Shown here one piece after another: positions 35,441-47,565 of a stretch of 64,000 nucleotides of DNA; the stretch's first letter is position 1; every line of letters starts with the position of its first letter. The DNA lies in assembly GCA_050084985.1 (NCBI GenBank), contig JBITNC010000001.1, positions 57,722,001 through 57,786,000 on the forward strand, in the 5' to 3' direction. The notes under the pieces are model-generated. The model was given only the letters and a program-made list of their open reading frames with translations, was not told the DNA's origin and did no database searches. This DNA comes from Nageia nagi. Taxonomy: Eukaryota; Pinophyta. The position numbers and the translations under genes are program-made.

Positions 35441-36480
35441 TTATGCATAAAAGGGCTTGAGGTGCTTTGCATTAGTTGATAATTTGTCTACTTTACCATC
35501 AACTATTGCTAACTTGTATGCATTGTTTGTATATTTCATCTTGATGATGTAAAGACCTATCCAATTTATCTCAAACTTTCTTTTCTCTTGATTTTTAGCA
35601 TGTGATTTATGATTATTCTCCTTAAGTACTAGGTCACCCACTTGGAACTGTCATGGTATAATTTTCTTTCCATATGCTTTCTTGTCTATTCTTTGATAAG
35701 CTCTAAGATGTTATACGGCATGGATTCTCTTTTCATCTAATACTTCTAGCTAACTTAATCTTTCTTTTCACTACTTTTTCCAATTAATGATACCTTCTAG
35801 AGATATTCTTAATGATGGTATTTGTACCTCTACTGGTAAACCTTCCTCATCTCCATAGACTAATGAGAATGGAGTGCAACCTATAGTTGATCTGATGCTT
35901 GTTCTATATGTCCATAATGCATATATAAGATATGAATACCAATCTTTATGAGTTTTTTTTTATTATATTGCATAAATTTTTGAAAATTGTCTTATTTATT
36001 GATTCTTCTTATCCATTAGCTTGTGGATATTGTGTTGATTAGAACCTTTTCTTTATGTTGAAACTCTTAGATAATTCTCTTACTTGTTTGCTTATGAAAT
36101 TCTTTCTATTATCCATGATTACATGATATGGAACACCAAATCTTGCTATGATGTTATTAGTTATGAATTTTATAATTTGAGAACCTTTATAGGATATTAA
36201 AGGTACAACTTATACCTATTTTATGAAGCATTATGTAGCTACTAATGTGAATTTATGTCCCTCACTAGATTTGGGATTGATAACTCCAATTAAATCCAAA
36301 GCCCAAATAGCAAAAATCCAAGGAGATATCATTGTCACTAATTCACTTAAAGGAGACTATTTCAAGTTAGCATGCTTTTGATATTGTTTTATCTTTTTGA
36401 ATATGTAAGATGCAATCCTTTTCCATAGATAGACAATAATGAACTAGTATTAAGAGCTTATGAAGTATGGCTTTGCAATT
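35441..36480 (-). pseudogene. Integrase of element 4 (broken)
   Basis: The C-terminal end is the open piece 35441-35641 (MGDLVLKENNHKSHAKNQ, KRKFEINWIGLYII, ending HLKPFYA). Upstream, the core shows WALDLIGVINPKSSEGHKF (first Asp), RFGVPYHVIMDN (second Asp) and ANG.EESINKTI with the Glu present, around 36280, 36120 and 36020. The zinc region near 36380-36450 has lost most Cys and His residues. Stops occur throughout. Confidence 0.83.
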
Positions 36481-36839
36481 GAAAGGGTTGCCATTTATGC
36501 TATCATGTACTTATTCATAACATTATTTACTTAAATTTCATTTATAAATCTAATAAAAGTATCATAAAATGATATTTTGTAAAGAATATCACCAATAATG
36601 ACATACCTTTTAGCCATACATTTTAACCTTCATTTGAGAAACTTTGATTGAAATGAATTCTAGATCCTTCCTTGCTTAAGGTAGTTATAGATATCAGCAT
36701 ACCATTCATGCAATGGGAGGATAACACATATGAGTGTTTATTTCTTGAATAACCCTTGATATTCATCATAATCCAAAAAATAACAATGTATAAGGCTATT
36801 GATTTTGATAATGGTCTCCTCATCTTCAACTAATATAGG

Positions 36840-37240
36840 TGTTAATGAAGTAACATATCCATACCATCTGCAAATCTATTATTATTCCTTGAAATATTTT
36901 AAAACTAAATATATGTGAAGCATATTTGAACCATAATAGCTACAAAGTTCTTATATGGTTGCAATTTCTCATCTTTTGTATTGTAAACATCATTAATTTG
37001 GTTGATGACAAGCCATGATTCACCATAAACTTTCAACTGGTTGATTCCAAGGTTGATTACTACCTTTAATACCAAGACTAAAGCTTCATACTTAACCATG
37101 TTATTTGTGCATGCAAAATTTAACTTATAAGCAATATGAAACATAGCATATTTAGGATATATGAACATAATTCCTATCCCAACCTTTTACAGACACTTGG
37201 AGCCATCAAAAAATAGTGTCAATGTCTTATTCTCACACTA
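36840..37240 (-). pseudogene. Archaeal-type second RNase H of element 4
   Basis: The open piece 36905-37168 reads CTNNMVKYEALVLVLKVVIN, LGINQLKVYGESWLVINQ and NTKDEKLQPYKNFV, very close to the element 1 domain and to typical Tat elements. The GDS motif is GES, and the EYEAL Glu block is KYEAL with its catalytic Glu kept. It lies between RNase H and integrase, the standard Tat position. Confidence 0.85.
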
Positions 37241-37299
37241 TTCAACTAGTATCATAAGCTTATTTTTGTTACTATTTTCATAACATAGTGTTGTTGCAA

Positions 37300-37720
37300 G
37301 CATATTAGCTATAACCTATCCTTTGAATTATTTTTAGTATGTGTGTAAAATATCAAACTCTTATAGTTCTATTATCCATTTGGATATTCTTCCTTCCAAC
37401 TATGGTTTTGATAACAAGTATTGTAATGCATCATTTTGAACTATAATGAAGTTACTATTGGTGATCATGTAGTACCTCAATTTCTAATTTTTTTAGACTA
37501 TGGCATAACATGACTTCTCAATTTCCGTGTAGTTTATTTCTACATTCTATAGTGTCTTAGATAAATAGTACACAACCCTCTCTTTATTTTTATTGTTAAG
37601 TTCCATAAGGACTATCCCAATAGTATTGGTTATGGTTGAGATGTACAAGTATAGAGTATTCTATGATCAACTAGTTATAAAATAGGAGGATTAAGCAAGT
37701 AACTCTTGATATCTTCAAAT
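37300..37720 (-). pseudogene. RNase H (RT-linked) of element 4 (broken)
   Basis: This lies between RT and the archaeal-type RNase H. Traces of the usual RVYYLSKTL-like and VEKSCYAIV-like blocks are seen near 37490-37600. Heavily decayed. Confidence 0.6.
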
Positions 37721-38560
37721 TCTTTTTGATACTCCTTAGTTTATATGAACTGATTTCCCTTCTTAATCAAGTAAAAAAATGGAGTTGTTATATCTGCTAA
37801 CTGAACCATGAATCTTTTGACTACTTGTAACTTTTCTTGTATACTTTAAAGCTATTTAATATTCCATAGTGGAGGCATATCCATTATAGATTTAACCATT
37901 TTAGGGTCTATCTTTATACCTCTTCTTGATATAATGTTACCAAGAAACTTACCATTGAGTACCTCAAAAATACACTTTTTAGTATTTACCTTTAATTTAA
38001 ATTATTTATTCCATTCAAAGATAACTCTTAAATTCTCTAAATGATTTTGTTTCTTATTTAACTTAGCAAGAATATCATCAACATAAATTTCAATTGATTT
38101 ATGAATGAGATCATGAAACATAGTTACCATTTCTCTTTCGTATGTTTCCCTTGTATTTTTGAAACCAAAGGGCATGAATACCCAATAAAATGTTCTCTAA
38201 GGTGTAGTGAATGTTATCTTATGTTGATCCTCTTTGTTGATTCTAATTTGATTATATCCTAAAAAATCATCTATGAACGATAACAACTCATGTCCTATTG
38301 TAGAATCCATAATTGTGTCAATGTTAGGTAAAAAAAAATTATCCTTTGAAAAAGCCTTATTTAAATTAAAATCTATGCAAAATTTGATTCTCCATTTAGT
38401 TTCAAATTCAAAACAATATTGGGTAACTAAGGTGAGTAATCAATAGGCTAAATGAATCCTTCCTTAATATACTTATCAATCTCCTTCTTGACTAACAAAT
38501 AATACTTTCAATGCATTGATCTTCTTTTCTATTATACAAGTTTGGCATCCTCCTATACCA
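37720..38560 (-). pseudogene. Reverse transcriptase of element 4 (broken)
   Basis: The palm shows GYNQIRINKEDQHKITFTT near 38210-38270, YEREMVTMFHDLIHKS near 38110-38150 and an intact YVDD at 38074-38085, followed by the thumb and connection. Frameshifts and stops are common. Overall similarity in order and motifs to the RT of element 1 is high. Confidence 0.8.
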
Positions 38561-38859
38561 CCAAATTATGAGTTGCAAAGGTTGGGTATAACCCTATCAT
38601 GTCACTATACTCCCAAGAAAACATGTCCTTTAATCCTATCAAGAAATGTTGATATATGTTTGATTGTATACTTTAATGATTCTTATTCCAATCTAAATAA
38701 TTTATGGTACTTTGTATGTACCAATGTTTATCTCAATAGGAGACTCATTCAACCATTGTATCTCATCACCAAGCTAAGAGAGGTTAGGTAATGCCCCCAA
38801 TATTGTTATGTCATAAGATAAATAATATCATGCATACATACACACACCCCTAGATACCT

Positions 38860-39660
38860 AGCCTACTCCTATGTAATAAATAAAGAAGGTATGATAGTGT
38901 ATAAGGGAGAACATGTTATTTCCTCCATATCCTCTTCAAAGTAAGCATCAAGATAATAAGTAACCTTTCCCTGCCTTTTGATATGGAATGGTTTGAACTT
39001 TGATCTTTCCCCCAACATGTGTAGAAATGCATCATCCATTTTGAACATATCAAAAGACCTATAAACTATCTTATCAAGCATGGGTAAGAGGATTCATTAT
39101 CTATTTTCATATTATAGGCACTCATGTTAGTGGGAATTGATGTTAGCATGGGTGCTAAATCTAGCATAATTGTTGGCCTTATTTGAATATTTCCTTTATT
39201 TTTGGTACTAACTCAACCAAATTGACTTATTGTACCTCTAATTCTAGTTTTAATTCTTCATCATTGTTGTATGAGACCCAATTTCTTTGATTTTATTTCT
39301 TTATCCTTAAGCCACTATTTCCTTTATTTGATTCAAATATTTTCATAGGTAACTCTTCAATTCCCTATTCATTCTTACAAAGGCCTTTACCTTTGTACCT
39401 TTTGGATTCCATGTACTAAGGTATCAATGGTGCATGACATCTCATCTATCTTGTTGATATTTACATAGGCTACCATCTTGTTATTATTTGTATCTGATTC
39501 TGATTGTAACTTTAATATGTTAGTATTATACAATATCATATTTAAATCATCCTCTTCTAACTCAGATTGATTATGACTACATTTGTAATAGTGAGGATAG
39601 TGTATGCATTGAGGTAAACATAAGCATTGATGTTGGTGCAAATGATGGTCATCATTTGAT
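38860..39660 (-). pseudogene. Protease-RT linker of element 4
   Basis: The open piece 38869-39081 reads MFKMDDAFLHMLGERSKFKP, then a stretch ending in DMEEITCSPLYTII. Open piece 39387-39641 is Asn/Asp/His-rich without a known motif. Position and composition match the acidic linker between protease and RT in Tat elements. Confidence 0.5.
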
Positions 39661-39699
39661 TTTTGATGTCTACTGATATATTTGATATCCTATTCAATG

Positions 39700-40135
39700 A
39701 CATTCTAGCTAATGATATATGTACCAAAACCTATTTTTTTTGTATAACTACATGGTGTTGTTATCTTCTTCATCTCAATATCTTCATCATTATCACTCAT
39801 GTTTGGATTTTCTTCCACTTCTTCAAATATATATTCCTATCCATTATGGTTAAATTTAATCAATCTATGTAATATAGATAGTACGCATATCATTGGATGT
39901 ATCCATGCTATCCTAAGGAGAATATCATAAGGAAGCTTCTTCTCTAGGATATATATCATAACTTTCATTATCTTTGGTCTCAATAGAATAAGAAACATCA
40001 TATGTTTGTTACATGTTTTTCTATCACTATCATAATATATGATCTACTTATTTTTCACAAATTAACATCAATTTATCACCAAACTTCTTGAAGAAATCAA
40101 TAGAGTAGATATTCAAATCTACACCACCATCTACA
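39700..40135 (-). pseudogene. Protease of element 4, C-terminal side of copia B insertion
   Basis: The minus strand near 40135 starts VDGGVDLNIYSIDFFKKFG, a retropepsin active-site region (D-G-G), followed farther left by LPYDILLRIAWIHPM, the LLGRxW-like block. Copia B is inserted immediately before the active-site Asp, with the other half of protease at 48502. Stops interrupt the rest. Confidence 0.75.
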
Positions 40136-40647
40136 TGTTAGAATTTGTAATGTAATGTTGTAAAATATTTCTCCTTAATATAAATTCACTTAATACTTAA
40201 ACTATCTTTAGATACCTTAAAGCAATAAGGGAATAAAAATAGGAAAATGATTAAAAATAGGTAAAGAATTAAATATAAAAAGATGATTAAATATAAAAAA
40301 AAGATTAAATATAGGAATATCTTTAACCTTACCCTTGGATTAAAGGGAGATTAAATAGTGGGTTTCTTCTTATAAATAGAGAACCCCTCCTCTTATGTGG
40401 TACAATTGTTATGCATTATTTGCTATAGGTATAAAGTTTGGAGAGAGAGAGGAGAGATTCTATAAGAGGGATCCTTAAGAATAAGATCTTTGTTAGTAGA
40501 TGTACTCCCAAGGAGGAAGGAACTACTTTATATCTTGTGTTATTTTTGAGATTGAATTGAGTTATTATGCTATTGTGTTGATGTTGTAAGTGCCTTATTG
40601 AGATCTTGATAGGTTAGAAGTTAATTCAAAAAAGGTTAATTTCATCA
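40136..40647 (+). repeat. 5' LTR of copia B
   Basis: It starts TGTTAGAATTTGTAATG and ends GTTAATTTCATCA, collinear with 48025-48501. A TATAAATAGA box at 40371-40380 precedes a GA-rich stretch (GAGAGAGAGAGG), a plausible promoter and transcript start. Confidence 0.9.
40371..40380 (+). promoter_or_regulatory. TATA box in 5' LTR of copia B
   Basis: TATAAATAGA lies mid-LTR, with the same motif (TATAAATA, 48223-48230) at the matching place in the 3' LTR. This is the expected position for an RNA polymerase II core promoter. Confidence 0.65.
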
Positions 40648-40649
40648 AG

Positions 40650-40661
40650 TGGTATCAAAGC
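40650..40661 (+). promoter_or_regulatory. Primer-binding site of copia B (initiator Met tRNA)
   Basis: TGGTATCAAAGC lies two bases after the 5' LTR. It matches 11 of 12 bases of the standard copia site. Confidence 0.9.
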
Positions 40662-41154
40662 CATTCTTAGAAGTTTTTCTTCAACATCTTTGAAGGTCCA
40701 ATACTCTTCTTTCTCCATCTAATTTGTTGAGGTAAAAAAGGCTTGAAGTTATAATCTTTCTCCTACTATGTTTTTTGTCAAATTTTTCTTATATTACTAA
40801 CCATTTTGGTTTTTAATTATAAATTCATTGTTGCAAAATTTGTTCAAAGTAGATAATATATCATTGTTATTTTGTTATATTAACATATTAGTTCAATTTC
40901 TATGTTATTTATATGCATTATTTTTTACTAACAATAGTTTGTTAGTTGCAATTTTTAAGTAAAATTACTTAATATGTAGTAATAATATGTTAATTGCAAA
41001 TTTTAAGCAAATTTGCTTAAATATAGCAATAATGTGTTATTATAGCTTAAATTTACAAGTTTCTACTTAATGTAGATATGGCTAAAAGTATTGCAATTTT
41101 TTTACTATAATGTTATCATTGCAATATTTTTTTACAATACTAATATTTTTGTAA

Positions 41155-41575
41155 AAATAAAATTGCATGCAAATTTCATGCATGCACTTTTTAAAAAATA
41201 TATTACATGCATGCATTTTTTAAAAATAAAAATTACTTTTTAGAGAACTTTATATTACATGCATGCATTTTTTAAAAATAAAAAAATACATGCATGTCTT
41301 TTTTGAGAAGCTTTATATTACATGTATGCATTTTTTTAAATATATTACATGAATGCATTTTTAGAGAAATTTATATTACATGCATGTATTTTTTAAAATT
41401 AAAAATTACATGCATGTATTTTTTAGAGAGCTTTATATTGCATGCATGCATTTTTTAAAAATAAAAATTACATACATGCATTTTTTAAGAGAGCTTTATA
41501 TTACATGCATGCATTTTTTAAAAATAAAAAATACATGCCTACATTTTTTAGTGAGCTTTATATTAAATATATATA
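41155..41575 (+). repeat. Tandem array 1 in copia B (ATGCATGCAT units)
   Basis: There are six to eight alternating half-units of the form TTACATGCATGCATTTTTT, followed by AAAAATAAAAA or AGAGAGCTTTATA, with a full period near 60 bp. ATGCATGCAT is self-complementary. The open reading frame at 41380-41583 is made only of this repeat. Confidence 0.85.
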
Positions 41576-41754
41576 TAGTATGAGCTAAAGGTTGCATTAA
41601 TTGCCATTTAAAGTTTAAAGTTTTTTTCCTTTTAATTCATTATGGGCAATTTTTTAAGGTTAATATTTATTTATTTGCTAAGTTATAATTTTACCTTAGT
41701 ACAAATTATAATAAGAGATTTTATTAATTATGCATTTAAGACAAAAAAGAGAAT

Positions 41755-41998
41755 TTTTTTAATGCATGGTTAATATTTTATCTTAATGCATGATTATTGC
41801 TATTATACATACATGTGGGTGGATAAATTTTTAATGCATAGTTTAATATTTTGTCCTCATGCATGATTATTGTTATGAGGATAAAAATTTTAATGCATGG
41901 TTTAATATTTTTTTCTAATGCATGATTATTGCTATGAGGATAAAAATTTTAATGCATAGTTTAATATTTTATCCTAATGCATGTGGATGCATAAAAGT
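41755..41998 (+). repeat. Tandem array 2 in copia B (~60-bp units)
   Basis: About four units of TTTTAATGCATGGTTTAATA, then TTTTATCCTAATGCATGATT and ATTGCTATGAGGATAAAAA. ATGCAT occurs twice per unit, linking it in style to array 1. Confidence 0.82.
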
Positions 41999-41999
41999 T

Positions 42000-43030
42000 C
42001 TCTTAAATATTTTTTCTATGAATATTTTGATGATAAATTGCAAATAAGAAATTATTTTAAGTCTAATTTTTAAAAGTAATAAGGAGGAGAATTCCTCAAT
42101 TTTTGATAATAAATCTTTGTATAGAGATCTACTAGGGGTTGTAAAAAAATCCATTAGAATCTTAAGCTCATTTGTTGTTATTTAAAATTAATGAACCTTT
42201 GTAAAGAGATTCATTAAGGGTTGTAACAAAATCCATTAGACTCTTTGGTTCATACTTAAGGATGATGTTGGATGTAGTTTCATGTTTAAAGTATTTTTAT
42301 TATTTTGCACTTCTAATTTATGTATAAAGTACATAAACATTGAAAATTATTTCCCTTAAAATGAACACATCTACATATTTATTTTGCAACATGACTTATT
42401 TAGGGAGCCATGAGGTGAGGATAAGGTAGACTGAAGTCTTTTAATTCGATGATCTAAGTGGTGAAAATTTTTTAATATTTAATTTCCCCTAATTCCTTTA
42501 TTGGTCTGGATTTAACTTCATATAGGTGGATAGGAATGTGTGTAGTGATACCACATGTTTGTTCATCCATTTAGTGATTATTCTCATAATGTAAGAGAAA
42601 AATTAAAAATTTAATTAAGATAATTAATTTGAATGATCTAACATATATCACAACCTTAAAAAATAGCTAGTACTTCTCTTTGTGAGAGTATATCATTGTT
42701 TAAGGTAAATTGATTGAAGATTGGTAGGACCTAGGCTCCATCTTGCAAACATCTAGATGAAGGCCTAATTTATAAAAAAATAACGTCAACTATATTCTCC
42801 TCCAAGTGATAATTGGTGATGATAAAATGTTAGATATATAGATATCTAATTATGCACATGTTGATTATATTTGCTCATGCAAGGATTAAATTTACAATAA
42901 TGATGCAAATATTTTGTAGAAATGATCACTTATTTATGAATTATGATAAAAATGTGCACATTAGTTTATATAATTGTGAATTATTTTTCATGTATCTTTG
43001 GTTGGATGAAAACTCTTGCTAAATAATGAT
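42000..43030. other. Copia B interior, no gene recognised
   Basis: Gag would be expected here but no zinc knuckle or capsid motif is seen. A short duplication (TTTGTA.AGAGAT..A.TA.GGGTTGTAA..AAATCCATTAGA) occurs at about 42113-42155 and 42195-42245. Confidence 0.5.
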
Positions 43031-43039
43031 AGTGAACTT

Positions 43040-43945
43040 GTTGATATTCATAGTTGCAAATTTTGATGGAGTAGTTAAAAGGTTCACCCTTCTCCATAGT
43101 TGCAAATTTTGATGTAGTTAAAAGGTTTGTTCTTCTCTATAGTTACAAATTTTTATGAAGTATTTAAAAGGTTCACCCTTCTCTATATTTGCAAATTTTG
43201 ATAGAGTAGTTAAAAGGTTTGCCCTTCTCCATAGTTGTGAATTTTTATGGAGTAATTAAAAGGTTTTCCCTTCTCCATAGTTATGAATTTTGATGGAGTA
43301 GTTAAAAGGTTTACTCTTCTCTATACTTGCAAATTTTGATAAAGTAGTTAAAAGGTTCACCCTTCTCCATAGTTGCAAATTTTGATAAAGTAGTTAAAAG
43401 GTTTGCTCTTCTCCATAGTTCCAAATTTTTATGGAGTAGTTAAAATGTTCACCCTTCTCCATAGCTACAAATTTTAATGGAGTAGTTAAAAGGTCCACCC
43501 TTCTCAATAGCTACAAATTTTTATGGAGTAGTTAAAAGGTTCATCCTTCTATATGGTTACAAATTTTGATTGAGTGGTTAAAAAAGTTTGCTCTTCTCTA
43601 TAGTTAAAAATTTGATGGAGTGGTTAAAAAGGTTTTCCCTTCTCCATGGTTGAAAATTTGATGGAATGGTTATAAAGGTTTGCCCTTCTCCATGGTTGAA
43701 ATTTTAATGCAGTGGTTAAAAAGGTTTGCCCTTCTCCATAGTTGAGAATTTTATGGAGTGGTTAAAAAGGTTTACCCTTCTCCATAGTTAAAAATTTGAT
43801 GGAGTGGTTAAAAAAGTTTACCATTCTCTATGGTTGAGAATTTTATAGAGTGGTTAAAAAGGTTTGCCCTTCTCCATGGTTGAAAATTTTGTGGAGTGGT
43901 TAAAAAGGTTCACCCTTCTCCATAATTGAAAAGGTTCATCTTATG
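43040..43945 (+). repeat. Tandem array 3 in copia B: ~46-bp minisatellite, about 19-20 units
   Basis: The consensus by eye is CTCCATAGTTGCAAATTTTG, then ATGGAGTAGTTAAAAGGTTC, then ACCCTT. Each well-kept unit holds CTCCAT and its inverse ATGGAG about 14-16 bp apart, so each unit can form a small hairpin. A variant subtype (GGTTGAAAATTTGATGGAG, TGGTTAAAAAGG) makes up the right third. No coding potential. Confidence 0.92.
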
Positions 43946-44279
43946 TCATTTTACTTCTATTAGTAGAAAGTTTATCCATTATGGATAAATACCAATTTAC
44001 TTTTATTACTGAGAAGTGTATTTACACATTAATGAAATTTGAATCCTTGTTAATGGATTATTACTACCTTCATCCATCATTTGCATCTTGACTAGTAGCA
44101 TGATCAAGTTGGTATTATTTACAATTTGTACATCTCTATAGATAAGTTGAATTATGGCTTTCTATAGTTAGGATGTCATGGTCAAGTAAATATTATATTA
44201 TGATATATTAAATAAGATATTTGTTTTAAGGCTTTTGTATAGCTTCTAATATTGTGATCAAAATATCTTAGTGATTGAT

Positions 44280-46660
44280 TTATATATTTGAAGCTTCTAT
44301 CATGAATAGTGCATTAGTTGTTAGAGACAATATAATGACTATGAGTTTGGAAGTTGGTAAAAGTAATTTATTTGACCTTTCTAAAAATATGCTTAACCAT
44401 ATTTTAGATAAATAATTTCTTAATATAGCCTATATATTTGAGAAAGATAAGACAACAACTACAACTAAATATTTTCAACTTGTGCATTCATATTTTATGG
44501 GTCTATTTCTGACTAAGTCATTTAGGGGTGTATATTATGTCTTAACCTTCATCAATGACTTCAATAGGATGATATTTGGTAATCTATAGCAAAAGAATAA
44601 AATATTTGATAATTTAAAAGATTTCAAAGTTTTTATTGAAAATCAATATGGATTCAAAATAAAGATGTTGAGATCTAATAATAGGAATGAGTATAATATC
44701 AAACAATTCACTATTTTTGAGGTAGTTTATGATCCCTTACACTTTTCAATAGAATGGTGTAGCAAAAAAGAAGAATAGAACCATTCAAAAAATAGAAATA
44801 TGTATGATGAAAGATCTTTATAGCTTCTTAGTTATGGGGTGAAGTTGTAACTACTACAATCTACATCTTAAATAAATTTTCTATGAAAGTAGTTAAAGGC
44901 AAAACTCCATATGAGACATGGATAGGAAAGAAACCTAATATCTCTCATTTTAAGATCTTTATATGTTATTCTTATGTCTTTGTTGTTCCTAAGAAAAGGA
45001 AGAAGCTAGATAAAAGATTCAAAAAGTGTATTTTTGTGAGCTATGACAATTAACATAAATGCTTCAAGTTGAACCAACCTTATTTTAGAGAGTCTTTATG
45101 TGAAAGGATATAAAGTTCAATAAACTTTTTGAAGAATATTATTCTTGTGAGAACCTTGATGAGGGTGATGATTCTTCTATTACACCTAATTGGATGGATT
45201 TTAGTGTGGATATGTCACCCAAAGAATAAAACTCTCCAATATAAATGATAACTAGAAGTATGACCATTAATAAATTCTTATTTGCCAAAATTAATAGCAA
45301 GAATGAGCTCTCATCCTTGAAGGAATCTTCAAAATATGAGCTTTGGATGAATACAATGAATGTGGAGTATGAGACTCTAATGAAGAATCAAACTTAGAAT
45401 TAGTTCTTTATCCTAATAAGTGAAATGTGATTGGTAATAAATAGATTTTCATAGTAAAATAAAATTCAATTGGCAAAATTGAGAAATATAAATCAAAGTT
45501 AGTAGCTAAGGGTTTTGCTCAAAAATATAGAGTTGCTTATAAGGAAACCTTTGCTCCATTAAAAAAATTCCTATTTTAGGGTAATCCTTGCTTTTTTAGT
45601 AGCTCAAAGATGGAAAATATTTCAACTTGATGTTAAGAGTGCTTTTCTCAATGATAATTTAGATGTGAAAATCTACATGAGCTAACTAGAAAGGTTTGTT
45701 ATGGAAGACAAATAATATTTTATTTGCAAGATAAAGAAGTCTTTGTATGGACTTAAGCAAGCATATTAGGCTTGGTACAAAAAAATATTTTAGGATACTT
45801 TGAGAATATTAATTTTCTAAATGCTTCTTTGACACATATCTTTATGTGCTCAACCAAGGCTAAGACTTTATCTTGATTCTTTGTTATGTGGATGATATAT
45901 TAAATACATGTAATAATATTACCCTTATACAAGAGTGTATATCCAAACTCAAGAAAACTTTTAAAATGATCATATTGATCTATTACACTACTACCCTAGA
46001 ATGTAAGTGTCCCAATACAAAGATTGTACTTATTTTAATCCAAATATATTTCAAATATCTTACAAAAGTTTGGAATGAAAGAATTCATACATGTTGTAAT
46101 TCAAGTCTCTCTTGGAATATCTTTATCTCTTAGTTTCAACTCTCATTGGAAGATGCTACAACTTATAGGAAATTAATTGACAGTTTTCTTTATTTGACTA
46201 TCTTCAAGCCAGATATTATAGGCAAATGTTGAGGTATGTTGCAAGCACTAAGGATCTTGCTCTCAAGTATGATAAGTTACCCTCATTTGTTCACTTAATA
46301 TTCTCAAATTTTAACTATGGGGGAGATAAATATGATAAAAAATCAACTTATACTTATATTTTAGCATTGGTTCAAATGCCATCTCTTGGGTATCTAAGAA
46401 TAAGCCTACTATTGCTCTCTGCATCATATAGGTTAAACATCATGCAATGTTAGTTTCAACCCAAGAAGCCATTTGGTTGAGGCATCTTTTGAAAGAAATT
46501 GGGTATGAAAAAGTTTATTCATATCAAATTTCTTTAGATAAAAGTCAACTATTATTTTGAAAAATAATCCTATTTTCCATTAGAGAACAAAGCATGTAGA
46601 AATCCAAACCCACTTCATCAGAGAGAAGGTTTTGGATGTCTTCTTCACTTGTAATATTTT
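44280..46660 (+). pseudogene. pol of copia B: integrase, RT and RNase H remnants
   Basis: Integrase: LVHSYFMGLFLTKSFRGVYY, LTFINDFNR (family FIDDFSR), MLRSNNRNEY where the catalytic Asp is Asn, then YETWIGKKPNISHFKIF and RFKKCIFVSYDN up to 45050. RT: KAKLVAKGFAQKYRVAYKET near 45490-45550, KSLYGLKQA near 45733, and an intact YVDD at 45885-45896 in the open piece 45873-46133. RNase H: LRYVASTKDLALKYDKLPSF, YGGDKYDKKSTYTYILAL in 46226-46453. Every block needs a frame change or stop to reach the next, so the copy is long dead. Confidence 0.85.
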
Positions 46661-47058
46661 CCATCCATCCTAAACTCTGTTGATTTGTTCATCAAGTCCT
46701 TTCTTGAAGCTTAGTTCTATAAGCTTATGGATTCTATTAGGTTGATGAAGTTGCCTTCAAAAAAGGAGTAAAGGTTGAATTGTTGTTGAATCTATCATAA
46801 CTACTTTATTTTAATAAAGTTATTGAGCACTTTATTTGGTTTATATACTTTGATTATACATTACTCATTAGGTAGCTTAAGTATGGGCTTGTTATCTTAG
46901 TGATGACTTATAGTAACTGTAAATCTAAGCACATCATATCAAGGAGAAAGTTCTTGATGAAACAACTACATTCTATTCATTTGATTTTAACTCTCCTAAT
47001 TTATTCATTAGCTACGCCAAACACTTTGAAAGTTTATTATGGTGGTGAATTTATCCTC

Positions 47059-47067
47059 AAGGGGGAG
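47059..47067 (+). promoter_or_regulatory. Polypurine-tract-like site of copia B
   Basis: AAGGGGGAG is the typical copia tract motif, but it lies about 960 bp before the 3' LTR instead of next to it. It may be an internal tract, or sequence was gained after it. Confidence 0.45.
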
Positions 47068-47084
47068 TGAAATCTGAATTCTTA

Positions 47085-47565
47085 TGTTGAATTCATGTAT
47101 GTGATGATAACTTCATCCTTAGGAGGCTATTTTTGCTATATAGTGTTGATCAAAATGTACACTTTTATGGTTAGTTCATTTTGTGTGAGGAACTCATGGT
47201 ACATTTTAATTTTTATTATCACTATGTGAGGAATCAATATGTGTTCATTGGTACTATTTGGTTATCCATATGTGAGTGACTCATATGTGCATATTCTTTT
47301 TTTATTATTTTATCAATATATGTTGAATTCATGTTTATGATGACAACTTCATCCTTAGGAGGCTATTTTTGCTATATAGTGTTGATCATAATGTACACTT
47401 TTGTGATTAGTTTCGCTTTGTATGAGGAAATCATGGTGCATTTTAATTTTTGTTATCAGTATGTGAAGAATCAATATGTGTTCATTGGAACTATTTGGTT
47501 ATCCATATGTGATTGACTCATATGTGCATATTCTCTTTTTATTATTTTATCAACACATGTTTCTA
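47085..47565 (+). repeat. 236-bp tandem duplication before 3' LTR of copia B
   Basis: Two units each start near TATGTTGAATTCATGT and contain CTTCATCCTTAGGAGGCTAT, TGCTATATAGTGTTGATCA and ACTATTTGGTTATCCATATG. The ATTCATGT landmark recurs 236 bp apart. A third copy starts at 49281 in the separate fragment. Confidence 0.88.

Noticed and set aside
41380-41583. 67-codon plus-strand frame
   Set aside because: It encodes only the ATGCATGCAT tandem repeat, and its peptide repeats with the DNA period.
43040-43945. CRISPR-like regular array
   Set aside because: Units are contiguous with no unique spacers of constant length and degrade gradually; it is a plant minisatellite inside a copia element. 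The same applies to 49735-49970.
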